NCBI GenBank assembly: GCA_964576515.1 | Contig: CAZNUW010000006.1 | Span: forward strand, 62,001-126,000 | Source of the DNA: SHVO01 sp964576515 | Lineage (GTDB): Bacteria > Pseudomonadota > Alphaproteobacteria > Rhodospirillales > Rhodospirillaceae | Reading direction: 5' to 3' | Length of the DNA stretch: 64,000 bases | Shown: in pieces, positions 44,935 through 53,655 of the stretch | Position numbering within the stretch: the first letter of the stretch is position 1 | How the letters are laid out: each line of letters starts with the position of its first letter | The notes under the pieces: model-generated | Databases searched by the model: none | What the model saw: the letters and a program-made list of their open reading frames with translations, nothing else | Told to the model about the DNA's origin: nothing | Position numbers and translations under genes: made by a program

Positions 44935-46134
44935 ATGTATAACGCGCGTTTGGATGGGCTGACGGAGTATCCGTTCCAGCGCCTGGCCGCCCTTCTGGCC
45001 GGTGTGGCGCCGGCGTCCGAGCGCCCGCTCATCATGTCCATCGGCGAGCCGCAGCATACGCCGCCCGCCCTGCTTCACGCGGCCCTGGCGCAAAATCAGG
45101 CCGACTGGGGCAAATACCCGCCCAACGCCGGGACACCGGCCTACCGCACGGCGGTCGCGGCGTGGTGCACGCGCCGTTTCAATCTGCCCGCGGGTTTCCT
45201 CGACCCCGATCGCCACATCCTGCCGCTGGCCGGAAGCCGCGAGGGCCTGTTCATGGCCGCGCAGCTTTGCGTGCCGCCCGCCAAAAACGGCCGCACGCCC
45301 GCCGTGCTGATGCCGAACCCGTTTTATCAGGTGTATTTCGGCGCGGCGGTGATGAACGGCGCGGAACCTGTGTTTGTGCCCGCGACCCGTGCGACGGATT
45401 TCCAGCCGGATTATGAAAGCGTCGCGCCCGACGATCTTGCGCGCACGGCGCTCGCGTACCTGTGCACGCCGTCCAACCCGCAAGGCACCATCGCGAGCCT
45501 CGCGCAACTCAAGGCCGCCATCCAACTCGCGCGCAAACACGATTTCGTGCTGGCCTGCGACGAGTGTTATTCCGAGATCTACGACGCGGAACCGCCGCCC
45601 GGCGCGCTGCAAGCCTGCGCGGAGCTGGGCGAAGGTCTGCGCAACGTGCTTGTTTTTAACTCGCTCTCGAAGCGGTCTAGCGCGCCGGGTTTGCGCGCGG
45701 GCTTTGTCGCCGGCGATCCCGATCTCATCGCGCAAATGGCGAAGCTGCGCGCGCACGGTGGCGCGGTCCAACCGCTGCCGGTGATGGCCGCCGCCACGGC
45801 GCTGTGGAACGACGAAGCGCATGTGATCGAAAATCGCGCCGCCTACCGCGCCAAAAACGACGACGCCGCGCGCATCTTCGGATCGCGTTTCGGGTTCTAC
45901 CGTCCTGAGGGCGGTTTCTTCCTGTGGCTCGACGTGAAAGACGGCGAAGCCGCCGCGCGCGCCCTATGGCGCGACGGCGGCCTCAAGGTTTTGCCGGGCG
46001 GTTATCTCGCGCGCGCCGCCGGGCCGGGCGTGGACAATCCCGGCCACGCTTACATCCGCGTCGCTTTGGTGCACGACCGCGCGCAGGTCGCCGACGCCCT
46101 CGCGCGCATGATCCCAATCCTTGAATCCTTATGA
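44935..46134 (+). CDS. dapC: Class I/II PLP aminotransferase, probable succinyldiaminopimelate transaminase
   Basis: A 399-residue fold-type I aminotransferase. Visible: EYPFQRLAALLAG, SIGEPQHTPPALLHAAL, the cofactor region LPLAGSREGLF and NPFYQVYFGAAVMNGAEPVF, ACDECYSEIY, and the PLP lysine in FNSLSKRSSAPGLR (about 247). The FYQVY and GEPQHTPP forms fit the DapC branch of the lysine/DAP pathway. A 220-bp AT-rich gap precedes it, presumably holding its promoter. ftsK follows after 27 bp, a conserved alphaproteobacterial order. Confidence 0.85.
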   Translation: MYNARLDGLTEYPFQRLAALLAGVAPASERPLIMSIGEPQHTPPALLHAALAQNQADWGKYPPNAGTPAYRTAVAAWCTRRFNLPAGFLDPDRHILPLAGSREGLFMAAQLCVPPAKNGRTPAVLMPNPFYQVYFGAAVMNGAEPVFVPATRATDFQPDYESVAPDDLARTALAYLCTPSNPQGTIASLAQLKAAIQLARKHDFVLACDECYSEIYDAEPPPGALQACAELGEGLRNVLVFNSLSKRSSAPGLRAGFVAGDPDLIAQMAKLRAHGGAVQPLPVMAAATALWNDEAHVIENRAAYRAKNDDAARIFGSRFGFYRPEGGFFLWLDVKDGEAAARALWRDGGLKVLPGGYLARAAGPGVDNPGHAYIRVALVHDRAQVADALARMIPILESL

Positions 46135-46161
46135 GCACACCGTTCATCAAAAGGACTTGCC

Positions 46162-48612
46162 ATGACCGCCGCCGTCCGTAGCCAGAACGCGCCCTTCCTG
46201 CCGCCCGCATGGGCCGCGATGCTCAAGCGCGCCGCGCTGTTCGCCGCGGGACTGGGCGTGGTGATGCTGTGCGCCGCGGCGCTCTTGGCGCTGATCAGCT
46301 ATTCGCCGGAAGACCCGTCGTTGAACACCGCGACCAGCCTGACGCCACAGAACGCTCTGGGCCTCACGGGCGCGATCATGGCCGACGCCCTGCTGCAGAC
46401 CGTGGGTCTTGGCGCGCTTGCGATCGTGTTCGCGATCGCGGCGTGGGGCGTGCGCCTCATGCGCGGGGAAACCGTCGCGTGGCTGTGGCTGCGCACCGTC
46501 GGCGCCATCGCCGCCGCGCTTTTGATGGCGGTGGGATTTGAAATCGTTCCCGCGACCTCGGGCTGGCCCATCATCGCCGGTTTCGGCGGATCGGCCGGTG
46601 AAGTCCTGTTGCGCCTTTTGTCCACGCAAGACGGCGCCGCGATGGATCCGCTCATGCAGGCGCTGCGTCTTGTGCTCGGCCTTTGCGCGGCGGCGGCGGG
46701 AGCGGCGCTTTTGTTGTGGGCGATGACGGTGCGGTTCGCGGCGGCCGGCGCGGCCGCGGTGATGACCGCACACGGCGTGGCGCGCGGCGCGGGCCTGCTC
46801 GCGCGCGTGCCGGGCTGGATCTTTGAACGCATGCCGAAAGCCGCGCCCGCCGAAACGCCCGTGAAGGCCAAGCGCGGACGCGCCGAGCCCGTCGCCGTTG
46901 ACGATGACGAAGAAGAAATCGAACGCGAGGTGAAAGCCCCGGCGCTCGCGCGCACCATCGTCGACGACGAAGACGATGATGACGCGCCGGAGCCCCAGCG
47001 CGCGCCCGCCGCCGTCGTGGAAGTGCGCCCGAAACCCGCCAAACCGTCCAAGCGCGAGATGGCGGCCCGCCAAGGCGACCTGCTGCCGTCGGCAAAGAAG
47101 GGCTTCGATCTGCCGCATCTCGACATCCTCACCCCATCGTCGAGCCGTGTCGAAAAAGTGGTGAGCAAAGAAGCATTGGAGAACAACGCCCGCATGCTCG
47201 AGTCCGTGCTCGACGACTTCGGCATCAAGGGTCAGATCATCAAGGTGCGCCCGGGCCCGGTTGTGACGCTGTACGAACTGGAGCCCGCGCCGGGCACCAA
47301 GACCTCGCGCGTCGTATCATTGGCCGACGATATCGCGCGCTCCATGAGCGCGGTCGCCGTGCGCATCGCGGTCGTGCCGGGCCGCAGCGTGATCGGGATC
47401 GAGCTGCCCAACGCGCACCGCGAAACCGTTTACCTGCGCGAACAACTCGCCGCCGAGGAATTTGAACGCAGCGAGGCCAAGCTGATCCTGGCCCTGGGCA
47501 AGGACATCGGCGGCGCGCCGGTCTTCGCCGACCTCGCGCGCATGCCGCACCTGCTTGTCGCGGGCACCACGGGCTCGGGCAAGTCGGTGGCCATCAACAC
47601 CATGATCATGTCGCTCCTGTACCGGAACACACCGAAGGACGTGCGCCTGATCATGATCGATCCGAAGATGCTGGAACTGTCGGTCTATGACGGCATCCCG
47701 CATCTCCTGGCGCCGGTCGTGACCGATCCCGGCAAGGCCGTGATGGCCTTGAAGTGGGTCGTGCGCGAGATGGAAAACCGCTACCGCGCCATGAGCCAGG
47801 TGTCGGTGCGCAACATCGCCGGCTACAACCAGCGCCTCGGCGAAGCCGCGAAGAACGGCAAGACCCTGACCCGCACGGTGCAGACCGGATTCGATCCCGG
47901 CACGGGCAAGCCGATTTACGAAGAACAGGCTCTGGACCTCACGCCGCTGCCGTACATCGTCGTCATCATCGACGAAATGGCGGACCTGATGCTGGTGGCC
48001 GGCAAAGAAGTCGAAGCGGCCGTGCAGCGTCTGGCGCAGATGGCGCGCGCGGCGGGCATTCACGTCATCATGGCCACGCAACGTCCCTCGGTCGACGTCA
48101 TCACCGGCACCATCAAGGCGAACTTCCCGACCCGCATCAGTTTCCAGGTCACATCCAAGATCGACAGCCGCACGATCCTGGGCGAACAGGGCGCCGAACA
48201 GCTCCTGGGCCAGGGCGATATGCTCTACATGGCCGCGGGCGGACGCATCACCCGCGTGCACGGTCCGTTCGTGAGCGACAAGGAAGTCGAGGAAGTGACC
48301 AGCCACCTGCGCGAGCAGGCGCAACCCGACTATATCGAAGCAGTGACCGAGGAAGACGACCTGGACGACGTGCCGGGCTTCAGCGGTCTGGCCGGCGGCA
48401 ATACCTCGACCGGCGACACCTTGTTCGATCAGGCCGTGGCGATCGTCGCCCGGGAGCGCAAGGCCTCCACCAGCTTCATCCAGCGCCACCTCCAGATCGG
48501 CTACAACCGCGCCGCCAAGATCATCGAGGACATGGAGAAACAAGGCATGATCTCGCGCGCCAATCACGTAGGAAAACGCGAGATTCTGCTGCCGGAACCG
48601 CAGGATATGTAA
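46162..48612 (+). CDS. ftsK: DNA translocase FtsK
   Basis: An 816-residue divisome DNA pump that clears the terminus region and activates XerCD at dif. It has four N-terminal helices (about 22-200), a charged linker rich in acidic clusters (about 245-290), and a RecA-like motor with Walker A GTTGSGKSVAIN (about 470) and Walker B YIVVIIDEMADLM (about 598). The C-terminal gamma winged helix (TSFIQRHLQIGYNRAAKIIE, about 770-790) reads KOPS sites. Length normal for the class. Confidence 0.97.
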   Translation: MTAAVRSQNAPFLPPAWAAMLKRAALFAAGLGVVMLCAAALLALISYSPEDPSLNTATSLTPQNALGLTGAIMADALLQTVGLGALAIVFAIAAWGVRLMRGETVAWLWLRTVGAIAAALLMAVGFEIVPATSGWPIIAGFGGSAGEVLLRLLSTQDGAAMDPLMQALRLVLGLCAAAAGAALLLWAMTVRFAAAGAAAVMTAHGVARGAGLLARVPGWIFERMPKAAPAETPVKAKRGRAEPVAVDDDEEEIEREVKAPALARTIVDDEDDDDAPEPQRAPAAVVEVRPKPAKPSKREMAARQGDLLPSAKKGFDLPHLDILTPSSSRVEKVVSKEALENNARMLESVLDDFGIKGQIIKVRPGPVVTLYELEPAPGTKTSRVVSLADDIARSMSAVAVRIAVVPGRSVIGIELPNAHRETVYLREQLAAEEFERSEAKLILALGKDIGGAPVFADLARMPHLLVAGTTGSGKSVAINTMIMSLLYRNTPKDVRLIMIDPKMLELSVYDGIPHLLAPVVTDPGKAVMALKWVVREMENRYRAMSQVSVRNIAGYNQRLGEAAKNGKTLTRTVQTGFDPGTGKPIYEEQALDLTPLPYIVVIIDEMADLMLVAGKEVEAAVQRLAQMARAAGIHVIMATQRPSVDVITGTIKANFPTRISFQVTSKIDSRTILGEQGAEQLLGQGDMLYMAAGGRITRVHGPFVSDKEVEEVTSHLREQAQPDYIEAVTEEDDLDDVPGFSGLAGGNTSTGDTLFDQAVAIVARERKASTSFIQRHLQIGYNRAAKIIEDMEKQGMISRANHVGKREILLPEPQDM

Positions 48613-48710
48613 CGATTCCGGGGACTGCGGGCCTCGTGAACGTGGACTTGGCCATAGGGCCGCCATAGTGTCCCCCCATGTTGAGCGTTCCAGCTCTCTC
48701 GAGGATTTCT

Positions 48711-49328
48711 ATGGCGACAGCCCTTCGTTTCTTTGCCCTTCTCATCGCGGTCACCTTCGCAAGCCCGTCGTTCGCCGCGGACGCCGCCGAGGCCGAGGCC
48801 CTGAAACGGGCCGAGGCCTATCTGAACGGCATCACCACCTTGAAGTCGCGCTTCATCCAGGTGAATCCGGACGGCAGTAACTACGAGGGCGATCTTTTCA
48901 TCTCACGCCCCGGCCGCATGCGGCTGGCCTATGACGCGCCCACGCCGATGCTGATGGTCGCGGACGGGAAATTCCTGATCTACGTCGATACGCAGATGAA
49001 CGACGCGAGCCACTTGGACCTCAACGAAACGCCCGCCGGGCTTTTGTTGAAGGAAAACCTGTCCTTCAGCGATCCGTCCGTGACGCTTCTGGGCGTGAAG
49101 CGCGAGGCGGGCACCTTGGAGATCTCGGCGGCCATGACGAAAGACCCGGCCGCCGGCAAACTCACCATGGTGTTCAGCGAAGGACCGCTGGAGCTGCGTC
49201 AATGGCGCGTCCTGGACGCGCAGAACAAGGAAGTCGTCGTGACTCTCGAAAACGCGCAAAAAGGCGTTGCGCTGGACCGGGCGCTGTTCCGCTACGATGC
49301 GCGCGCGGCGCGCAGTAAGGAAAATTAA
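48711..49328 (+). CDS. lolA: Outer-membrane lipoprotein carrier protein LolA
   Basis: A 205-residue periplasmic lipoprotein chaperone. The ATG at 48711 follows GAGGA by a good distance and gives a clean signal peptide (MATALRFFALLIAVTFASPSFA cut before ADA, described in two pieces: a hydrophobic core and an SFA site). An upstream ATG at 48678 would add 11 residues. The mature part shows AYLNGITTLKSRFIQVNPDG, FISRPGRMRLAYDAP and LKENLSFSD, typical of LolA. The ftsK-lolA-xth order is conserved in alphaproteobacteria. Confidence 0.9.
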   Translation: MATALRFFALLIAVTFASPSFAADAAEAEALKRAEAYLNGITTLKSRFIQVNPDGSNYEGDLFISRPGRMRLAYDAPTPMLMVADGKFLIYVDTQMNDASHLDLNETPAGLLLKENLSFSDPSVTLLGVKREAGTLEISAAMTKDPAAGKLTMVFSEGPLELRQWRVLDAQNKEVVVTLENAQKGVALDRALFRYDARAARSKEN

Positions 49329-49422
49329 TGCGGGGCCGCGAAAAGCGGCGAGTCCCTTCACGCGGGAAGGACGGGCGCTCACACACGCGTGAGCATTAAC
49401 AACCCTGACGCGCGCGTCATGA

Positions 49423-49438
49423 TGTAACCCCCGTTACA
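49423..49438. promoter_or_regulatory. Perfect palindrome TGTAAC-N4-GTTACA (operator candidate)
   Basis: TGTAAC, four C, then GTTACA is an exact inverted repeat 63 bp upstream of the -35 of the putative small-RNA promoter. A second exact palindrome, CCATGC-N6-GCATGG, lies at 49462-49479. Either could be a protein-binding site or a small hairpin; the regulator is not known. Confidence 0.4.
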
Positions 49439-49500
49439 GGCCTGATTTTCCTCATCAACTTCCATGCGCTTTTGCATGGCCGCTATACCGGGCCATCAAT

Positions 49501-49528
49501 TTGCATTTTGGAAAACGCGTCATATATC
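49501..49528 (+). promoter_or_regulatory. Candidate promoter of the lolA-xth intergenic small RNA
   Basis: TTGCAT (49501-49506) and TATATC (49523-49528) are spaced by 16 bases in an AT-rich patch otherwise rare in this GC-rich gap. Transcription would begin near 49535, just before the first of three stem-loops. Confidence 0.5.
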
Positions 49529-49534
49529 AGTCTC

Positions 49535-49641
49535 AACGGCGGTCGTCGCAAAGACGGGCCGCCGGCCGAAAAAGGTCCCCCCTACCTTTCGGCAGACGCT
49601 ACGGCGCCCGGTGTCCCCCCACATCGGGCGCCATTTCTTTT
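49535..49641 (+). ncRNA. Putative trans-acting small RNA with two C6-loop hairpins
   Basis: About 107 nt predicted to fold into three consecutive hairpins. Hairpin 1 (49538-49563) pairs GGCGG with CCGCC and CGTC with GACG. Hairpin 2 (49566-49592) has a stem of CCG plus AAAGGT-type pairs, a two-A bulge and the loop CCCCCCU. Hairpin 3 (49603-49632) has a 12-bp stem and a loop of exactly CCCCCC, followed by AUUUCUUUU. C-rich loops on consecutive hairpins with an intrinsic terminator are the plan of alphaproteobacterial anti-Shine-Dalgarno sRNAs. The 5' end is inferred. An untranslated leader of xth is the main alternative. Confidence 0.55.
49603..49641 (+). terminator. Intrinsic terminator with CCCCCC loop
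   Basis: GGCGCCCGGTGT (49603-49614) pairs with ACATCGGGCGCC (49621-49632), one G-U pair included, leaving a six-C loop. ATTTCTTTT follows directly. It ends 16 bp before the xth ATG. Confidence 0.65.
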
Positions 49642-49657
49642 GTGCTAGATGGTTCCG

Positions 49658-50461
49658 ATGATCACCATCGCCACCTGGAACATCAATTCCATCCGCAAGC
49701 GCATCGCACAGATCGAGCGCCTCAACGACCTCTGTGCGCCGGATGTCATCTGCCTTCAGGAAACAAAGTGCGAGGACGCCTTGTTTCCACGCAAGGAGAT
49801 GGCGGATCTCGGCTTCGTCCATCAGGCGGTGGCCGGCCAGCGCGCCTATAACGGGGTTGCGATCCTCTCGCGCCTGCCTCTCAGTCGGATAGACCTGCAC
49901 CATCATTGCGGGCGCGCCGACGCGCGCCATGTCAGCGCTGTTGTCGGCGAAGGCGACGCGGCCGTGAAGGTCCATAGCGTCTATGTGCCCGCCGGCGGCC
50001 AGATCCCCGACCGGGAGTTCAATCCCAAGTTCGATCACAAACTGAAATTCGTGGATGCGGTCGCCGACTTTTTCGCCGGCCACCACGGTTTGGGCGACGC
50101 GGCGGTTGTGGCGGGCGACTTCAATATCGCGCCGTTGCCCACCGACGTCTGGGATCACGCGAAGATGGCGCGCACGATCACCCACACGCCCATCGAGATC
50201 GCGGCCCTGGAACGGATGAAACGCGCGCTTTATTTCATCGACGCCTTGCGCGAGGTGCACCCCGCCGAGAACCCGGTTTTCACCTGGTGGAGTTACCGCG
50301 CCGCCGATTGGCAGGCCGCCAATAAAGGACGCCGCTTGGATCACATCTGGGTCACACCCGCGCTTAAAGACCGGATCGCGGATGTGGATGTGCTCATGGA
50401 CGTGCGTCACTGGACGCCCGCGTCGGACCATGTCCCCGTGGTCATGAAGCTCAAGTCTTGA
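49658..50461 (+). CDS. xth: Exodeoxyribonuclease III
   Basis: A 267-residue AP endonuclease/3' exonuclease of base-excision repair. Motifs: ITIATWNINSIRKR at the N-terminus, the metal-binding Glu in LQETKCED, VVAGDFNIAP (Asp and Asn), RRLDHIWVTP and the catalytic SDHVPVV. ATG at 49658 gives the family start; one at 49649 would add three residues. No ribosome site is obvious, and a terminator-like hairpin ends just upstream, so its expression may depend on read-through. Confidence 0.95.
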   Translation: MITIATWNINSIRKRIAQIERLNDLCAPDVICLQETKCEDALFPRKEMADLGFVHQAVAGQRAYNGVAILSRLPLSRIDLHHHCGRADARHVSAVVGEGDAAVKVHSVYVPAGGQIPDREFNPKFDHKLKFVDAVADFFAGHHGLGDAAVVAGDFNIAPLPTDVWDHAKMARTITHTPIEIAALERMKRALYFIDALREVHPAENPVFTWWSYRAADWQAANKGRRLDHIWVTPALKDRIADVDVLMDVRHWTPASDHVPVVMKLKS

Positions 50462-50495
50462 ATCAAACGCAGAGTCACCCCATCCTTGGATCTTC

Positions 50496-50533
50496 GGCGG
50501 AGTGGGGTTCGTCCATCTCCGCCGTCTTCTTTA
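50496..50533 (+). terminator. Terminator-like hairpin between xth and hslV
   Basis: GGCGGAGTGG (50496-50505) pairs with CCA plus CTCCGCC (50513-50523, one bulged T) around a 7-nt loop; GTCTTCTTT follows. It lies 34 bp after xth and 16 bp before the hslV ATG, so it is either the xth terminator or an hslVU attenuator. Confidence 0.5.
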
Positions 50534-50548
50534 AAGGCTACCCCACGC

Positions 50549-51100
50549 ATGACAACGACACACGATCCCGCCACTTGGTACGGCACAACCATCATCGCCG
50601 TGCGTAAGAACAACAAGGTGGTCCTGGCCGGCGACGGGCAGGTAACGCTGGGCAATCAGGTCCTGAAATCCAACGCGCGCAAAGTGCGGCGGCTGTCGGA
50701 CGGGAAAGTCATCGTCGGGTTCGCGGGCGCCACCGCCGACGCCTTCACCCTGTTCGAGCGCCTGGAAGCCAAGCTCGAAAAGCATCCCGGCCAGTTGATG
50801 CGCGCCTGCGTCGAACTCGCCAAGGATTGGCGCACCGACCGCTACTTGCGCCGCCTGGAAGCGATGATGGCCGTGGCCGACCGCGAAGTCTCGCTGATCC
50901 TCTCCGGCACCGGCGATGTGCTTGAACCGTCCGATAGCTTGATCGGCATCGGATCGGGCGGTGCTTTCGCGCTGTCGGCCGCGCGCGCGCTGATCGACCG
51001 CGACGACATGGACGCCGAGGCCATTGCCCGCAAGGCGATGAAGATCGCCGCCGACATCTGCATTTACACCAATAACGAACTGGTCGTTGAAACCTTATGA
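50549..51100 (+). CDS. hslV: ATP-dependent protease peptidase subunit HslV
   Basis: A 183-residue proteasome-related peptidase. Cleavage after WYG would expose the catalytic N-terminal Thr (TTIIAVRKNNKVVLAGDGQV); DGQVT, VGFAGATADAFTLFERLE, SLILSGTGDVLEP and GIGSGGAFALSAARAL are family motifs. Length is typical. ATG at 50549. Its stop overlaps the hslU ATG (ATGA), so the two subunits of the HslUV protease are translationally coupled. Confidence 0.97.
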   Translation: MTTTHDPATWYGTTIIAVRKNNKVVLAGDGQVTLGNQVLKSNARKVRRLSDGKVIVGFAGATADAFTLFERLEAKLEKHPGQLMRACVELAKDWRTDRYLRRLEAMMAVADREVSLILSGTGDVLEPSDSLIGIGSGGAFALSAARALIDRDDMDAEAIARKAMKIAADICIYTNNELVVETL

Positions 51101-52407
51101 CGTCTTTCTCTCCGCGTGAGATTGTTTCCGAACTGGACCGCTTCATCATCGGGCAGGCCGAGGCCAAGCGCGCCGTCGCCGTCGCGCTGCGCAACCGCTG
51201 GCGCCGCCAGCAGCTTCCCGAAGGTCTTCGGGAAGAAGTGCTGCCGAAGAACATCCTGATGGTCGGCCCGACGGGCGTCGGTAAAACCGAGATCGCGCGG
51301 CGGCTGGCCAAGCTGGCCAACGCGCCGTTCCTGAAAGTCGAGGCCACGAAGTTCACCGAAGTCGGCTACGTGGGCCGCGATGTGGAAAGCATCCTGCGCG
51401 ACCTGACGGAAATCGCGCTGACCATGACGCGTGAACGTCAGCGCAAGGAAGTGACGGCGAAAGCCGAACTGGCCGCCGAGGAACGCGTGCTCGACGCGCT
51501 GGTGGGCGACAACGCCGGCACGGAAACGCGCCAGAAATTCCGCAAGATGCTGCGGGAAGGCGAACTGAACGACCGCGAAATTGAAGTGAACGTGCTTGAG
51601 CCCGCAACCGCCACCCTGCCGACGATGGATATCCCCGGAATGCCGGGCGCGCAGATGGGGATGGTGAACCTAAGCGATATGTTGGGCGGTATGTTCGGGA
51701 ACCGCGCGCGGCCGCGCAAGATGTCCGTATCTCAGTCCTACGAAGTGCTCATGCGCGAGGAGTCGGACAAGCTCCTGAACCAGGAAAACCTGGTCCGCGA
51801 AGCCATCGCGCTGGTGGAAAACAACGGCATCGTGTTCCTGGATGAAATCGACAAAATCACAGGCCGCGAGGATGCGCGCGGCGCGGACGTCAGCCGTGAA
51901 GGCGTGCAGCGCGACCTGTTGCCGCTGATCGAAGGCACGACGGTCAATACGAAGCACGGCCCGGTGAAGACCGATCACATCCTGTTCATCGCGTCCGGCG
52001 CGTTCCACCTCGCCAAACCCTCGGACCTGCTGCCGGAACTGCAGGGGCGCCTGCCCATCCGCGTGGAACTGAAGGCGCTGACCCGCGACGACTTCATCCG
52101 CATTCTGACGGAAACGGAAGTCAGCCTTATCAAGCAGTACAAAGCACTGCTGGGCACCGAGAATGTCACCCTTGAATTCGGCGACGACGCCATCGCGGCC
52201 GTGGCCGACCTGGCCGCCGAGATCAACACCAGCGTCGAGAATATCGGTGCGCGCCGCCTGCACACGGTGCTTGAGAAACTGTTGGAGGACATCAGTTTCA
52301 CCGCGACCGACCGTTCGGGGGAAACCTTCGCGGTGACGGCCGACTATGTGCGCACGCAGGTCGGCGAACTGGCGAAGAAGGGCGATCTCTCGCGCTTTAT
52401 TCTCTAG
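51097..52407 (+). CDS. hslU: ATP-dependent protease ATPase subunit HslU
   Basis: A 436-residue AAA+ unfoldase that feeds substrates to HslV. Walker A is VGPTGVGKTEIARR (about 54-67), Walker B GIVFLDEIDKITGRE, with the pore motif EVGYVGRDVES and the C-terminal DLSRFIL tail that inserts into HslV. The inserted I-domain (about 110-240) is present. Length typical (430-445). Its last 11 bp overlap the convergent smr gene. Confidence 0.98.
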   Translation: MTSFSPREIVSELDRFIIGQAEAKRAVAVALRNRWRRQQLPEGLREEVLPKNILMVGPTGVGKTEIARRLAKLANAPFLKVEATKFTEVGYVGRDVESILRDLTEIALTMTRERQRKEVTAKAELAAEERVLDALVGDNAGTETRQKFRKMLREGELNDREIEVNVLEPATATLPTMDIPGMPGAQMGMVNLSDMLGGMFGNRARPRKMSVSQSYEVLMREESDKLLNQENLVREAIALVENNGIVFLDEIDKITGREDARGADVSREGVQRDLLPLIEGTTVNTKHGPVKTDHILFIASGAFHLAKPSDLLPELQGRLPIRVELKALTRDDFIRILTETEVSLIKQYKALLGTENVTLEFGDDAIAAVADLAAEINTSVENIGARRLHTVLEKLLEDISFTATDRSGETFAVTADYVRTQVGELAKKGDLSRFIL

Positions 52408-52933
52408 TCCGCTTCAAGAGCACATAAAGCGCACCCGCGCCGCCGTGCTGGCGGCGCGCCTCCGTGACCGCGAGGATCAGCGGCCGCAGGTCGGGGCGAT
52501 TGAGCCATTCGGGCGTTTCGCGCCGGATGCGCCCGCCGCCCTTGTCGCCCTTGCCCGTCACGACGATCACGCACCTGTCGCCGCGCGCGTGAGAACGGCG
52601 GATGAAGGAGGCAAGCGCCGCGTGCGCTTGGTCCAGGGTCAGTCCATGCAGATCGATGCGCCCATCGACGGACATCTCGCCGCGTTTGAAACGTTGGCCG
52701 GTGCGCTTGTCCATGGCCGCGACGGCGCCGAGCTTCAGCGGCTGGGACGCGCGGCGCGCCGGCGGCGGCGCGGGCATGGCGAATTCCGTTTCGCGCGCGA
52801 TGATGGACGCGGGCTCAGCGCCAGTGTCCGGCCCCGACGCGTCAGGGGCAGGGTGACGTTGTGTGCGGTAGGGCGTGACGTTGCGGGTGACGTAACGCCA
52901 AAGATCGAGATCGCGCACCATGGGTGCGCTCAC
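52397..52933 (-). CDS. Smr-domain protein (MutS2 C-terminal-like nuclease domain)
   Basis: A 178-residue protein with a disordered N-terminal half and a C-terminal Smr domain: RIDLHGLTLDQAHAALASFI (the DLHG motif), VIVVTGKGDKGGGRIRRE and the HGGAGALYVLLKR end. Smr domains nick or bind nucleic acids; the role of stand-alone alphaproteobacterial members is poorly known. The GTG start overlaps the previous stop (GTGA); an ATG at 52921 is possible. Last gene of the tim44-mltA series. Confidence 0.88.
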   Translation of the reverse strand: MSAPMVRDLDLWRYVTRNVTPYRTQRHPAPDASGPDTGAEPASIIARETEFAMPAPPPARRASQPLKLGAVAAMDKRTGQRFKRGEMSVDGRIDLHGLTLDQAHAALASFIRRSHARGDRCVIVVTGKGDKGGGRIRRETPEWLNRPDLRPLILAVTEARRQHGGAGALYVLLKRTRE

Positions 52934-53520
52934 ATGTGGACGTCTTGCAGCCGCGGCTCGTCTCGATCCTTGCCGCCCTTGTTCTTTGCGTCCTTGTCGT
53001 CGAGTTCTTCGCCGCGTCCCATGCGGTTGAACGCGTGGTAGGCGTCGACGCCCTCAAGCTCCATTTCGGGCAGGTAGCGCGTCACAAACGCGCGCCAGTC
53101 GCCGTCGGGCGAAACGCAGCGCGTCTTGTTCATGAAGTTCAAGGTGAGCACGAGGCCGCCCAGCTTCCACAGGAGGTTCCAGTTGTGCAGGTTTTCGATC
53201 GCGGCCGCGATGGCGCGGCGATAGACCCGCTGGGCAATCCAGGGCCGCACGATGAAAAGATAGAACAGCACGCCCAACACCATGACGGCGGTGCCGAGGA
53301 TGAGGTCCACGAGGAACATGAGCGCGAGCGAGCCGATAAAGACAATCAACAGCGGTGCGATATTCTCCCACGGGTTCCACAAGGGAGAGCGCGGCGAGTT
53401 GAGGCGATCGAAATCGACGAAAATCCCGACGCGGTCGGCCTGGTAGGATTCCACCAGGCGCGCATAGAGCGCGCGGTCGCGGCGCTTTTCTCCTGGCGGT
53501 GATTTGCCCGTCGTATTCAT
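52930..53520 (-). CDS. Inner-membrane protein of unknown function in the tim44-mltA-smr operon
   Basis: A 196-residue protein with two close membrane helices (APLLIVFIGSLALMFLVDLIL and AVMVLGVLFYLFIV, about 57-90), an arginine-containing amphipathic stretch after them and a Lys/Asp-rich C-terminus (DDKDAKNKGGKDRDE). ATG at 53520 has GGAG five bases upstream. It overlaps smr by four bases. I recognise no family; the context suggests a cell-envelope role. Confidence 0.7.
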   Translation of the reverse strand: MNTTGKSPPGEKRRDRALYARLVESYQADRVGIFVDFDRLNSPRSPLWNPWENIAPLLIVFIGSLALMFLVDLILGTAVMVLGVLFYLFIVRPWIAQRVYRRAIAAAIENLHNWNLLWKLGGLVLTLNFMNKTRCVSPDGDWRAFVTRYLPEMELEGVDAYHAFNRMGRGEELDDKDAKNKGGKDRDEPRLQDVHM

Positions 53521-53655
53521 CTTCACTCCAGGCCCGCTCGTAATCCCGAGTTGGCCACAGATCCCCGACCGGTGAAGGTAACGAAGTAGTGTTTACCGAT
53601 TCTAAATGAGGGGTGTCCACTTTTCCCTGTGGCGCAGGCCCCTGTCGCGCGGGTC

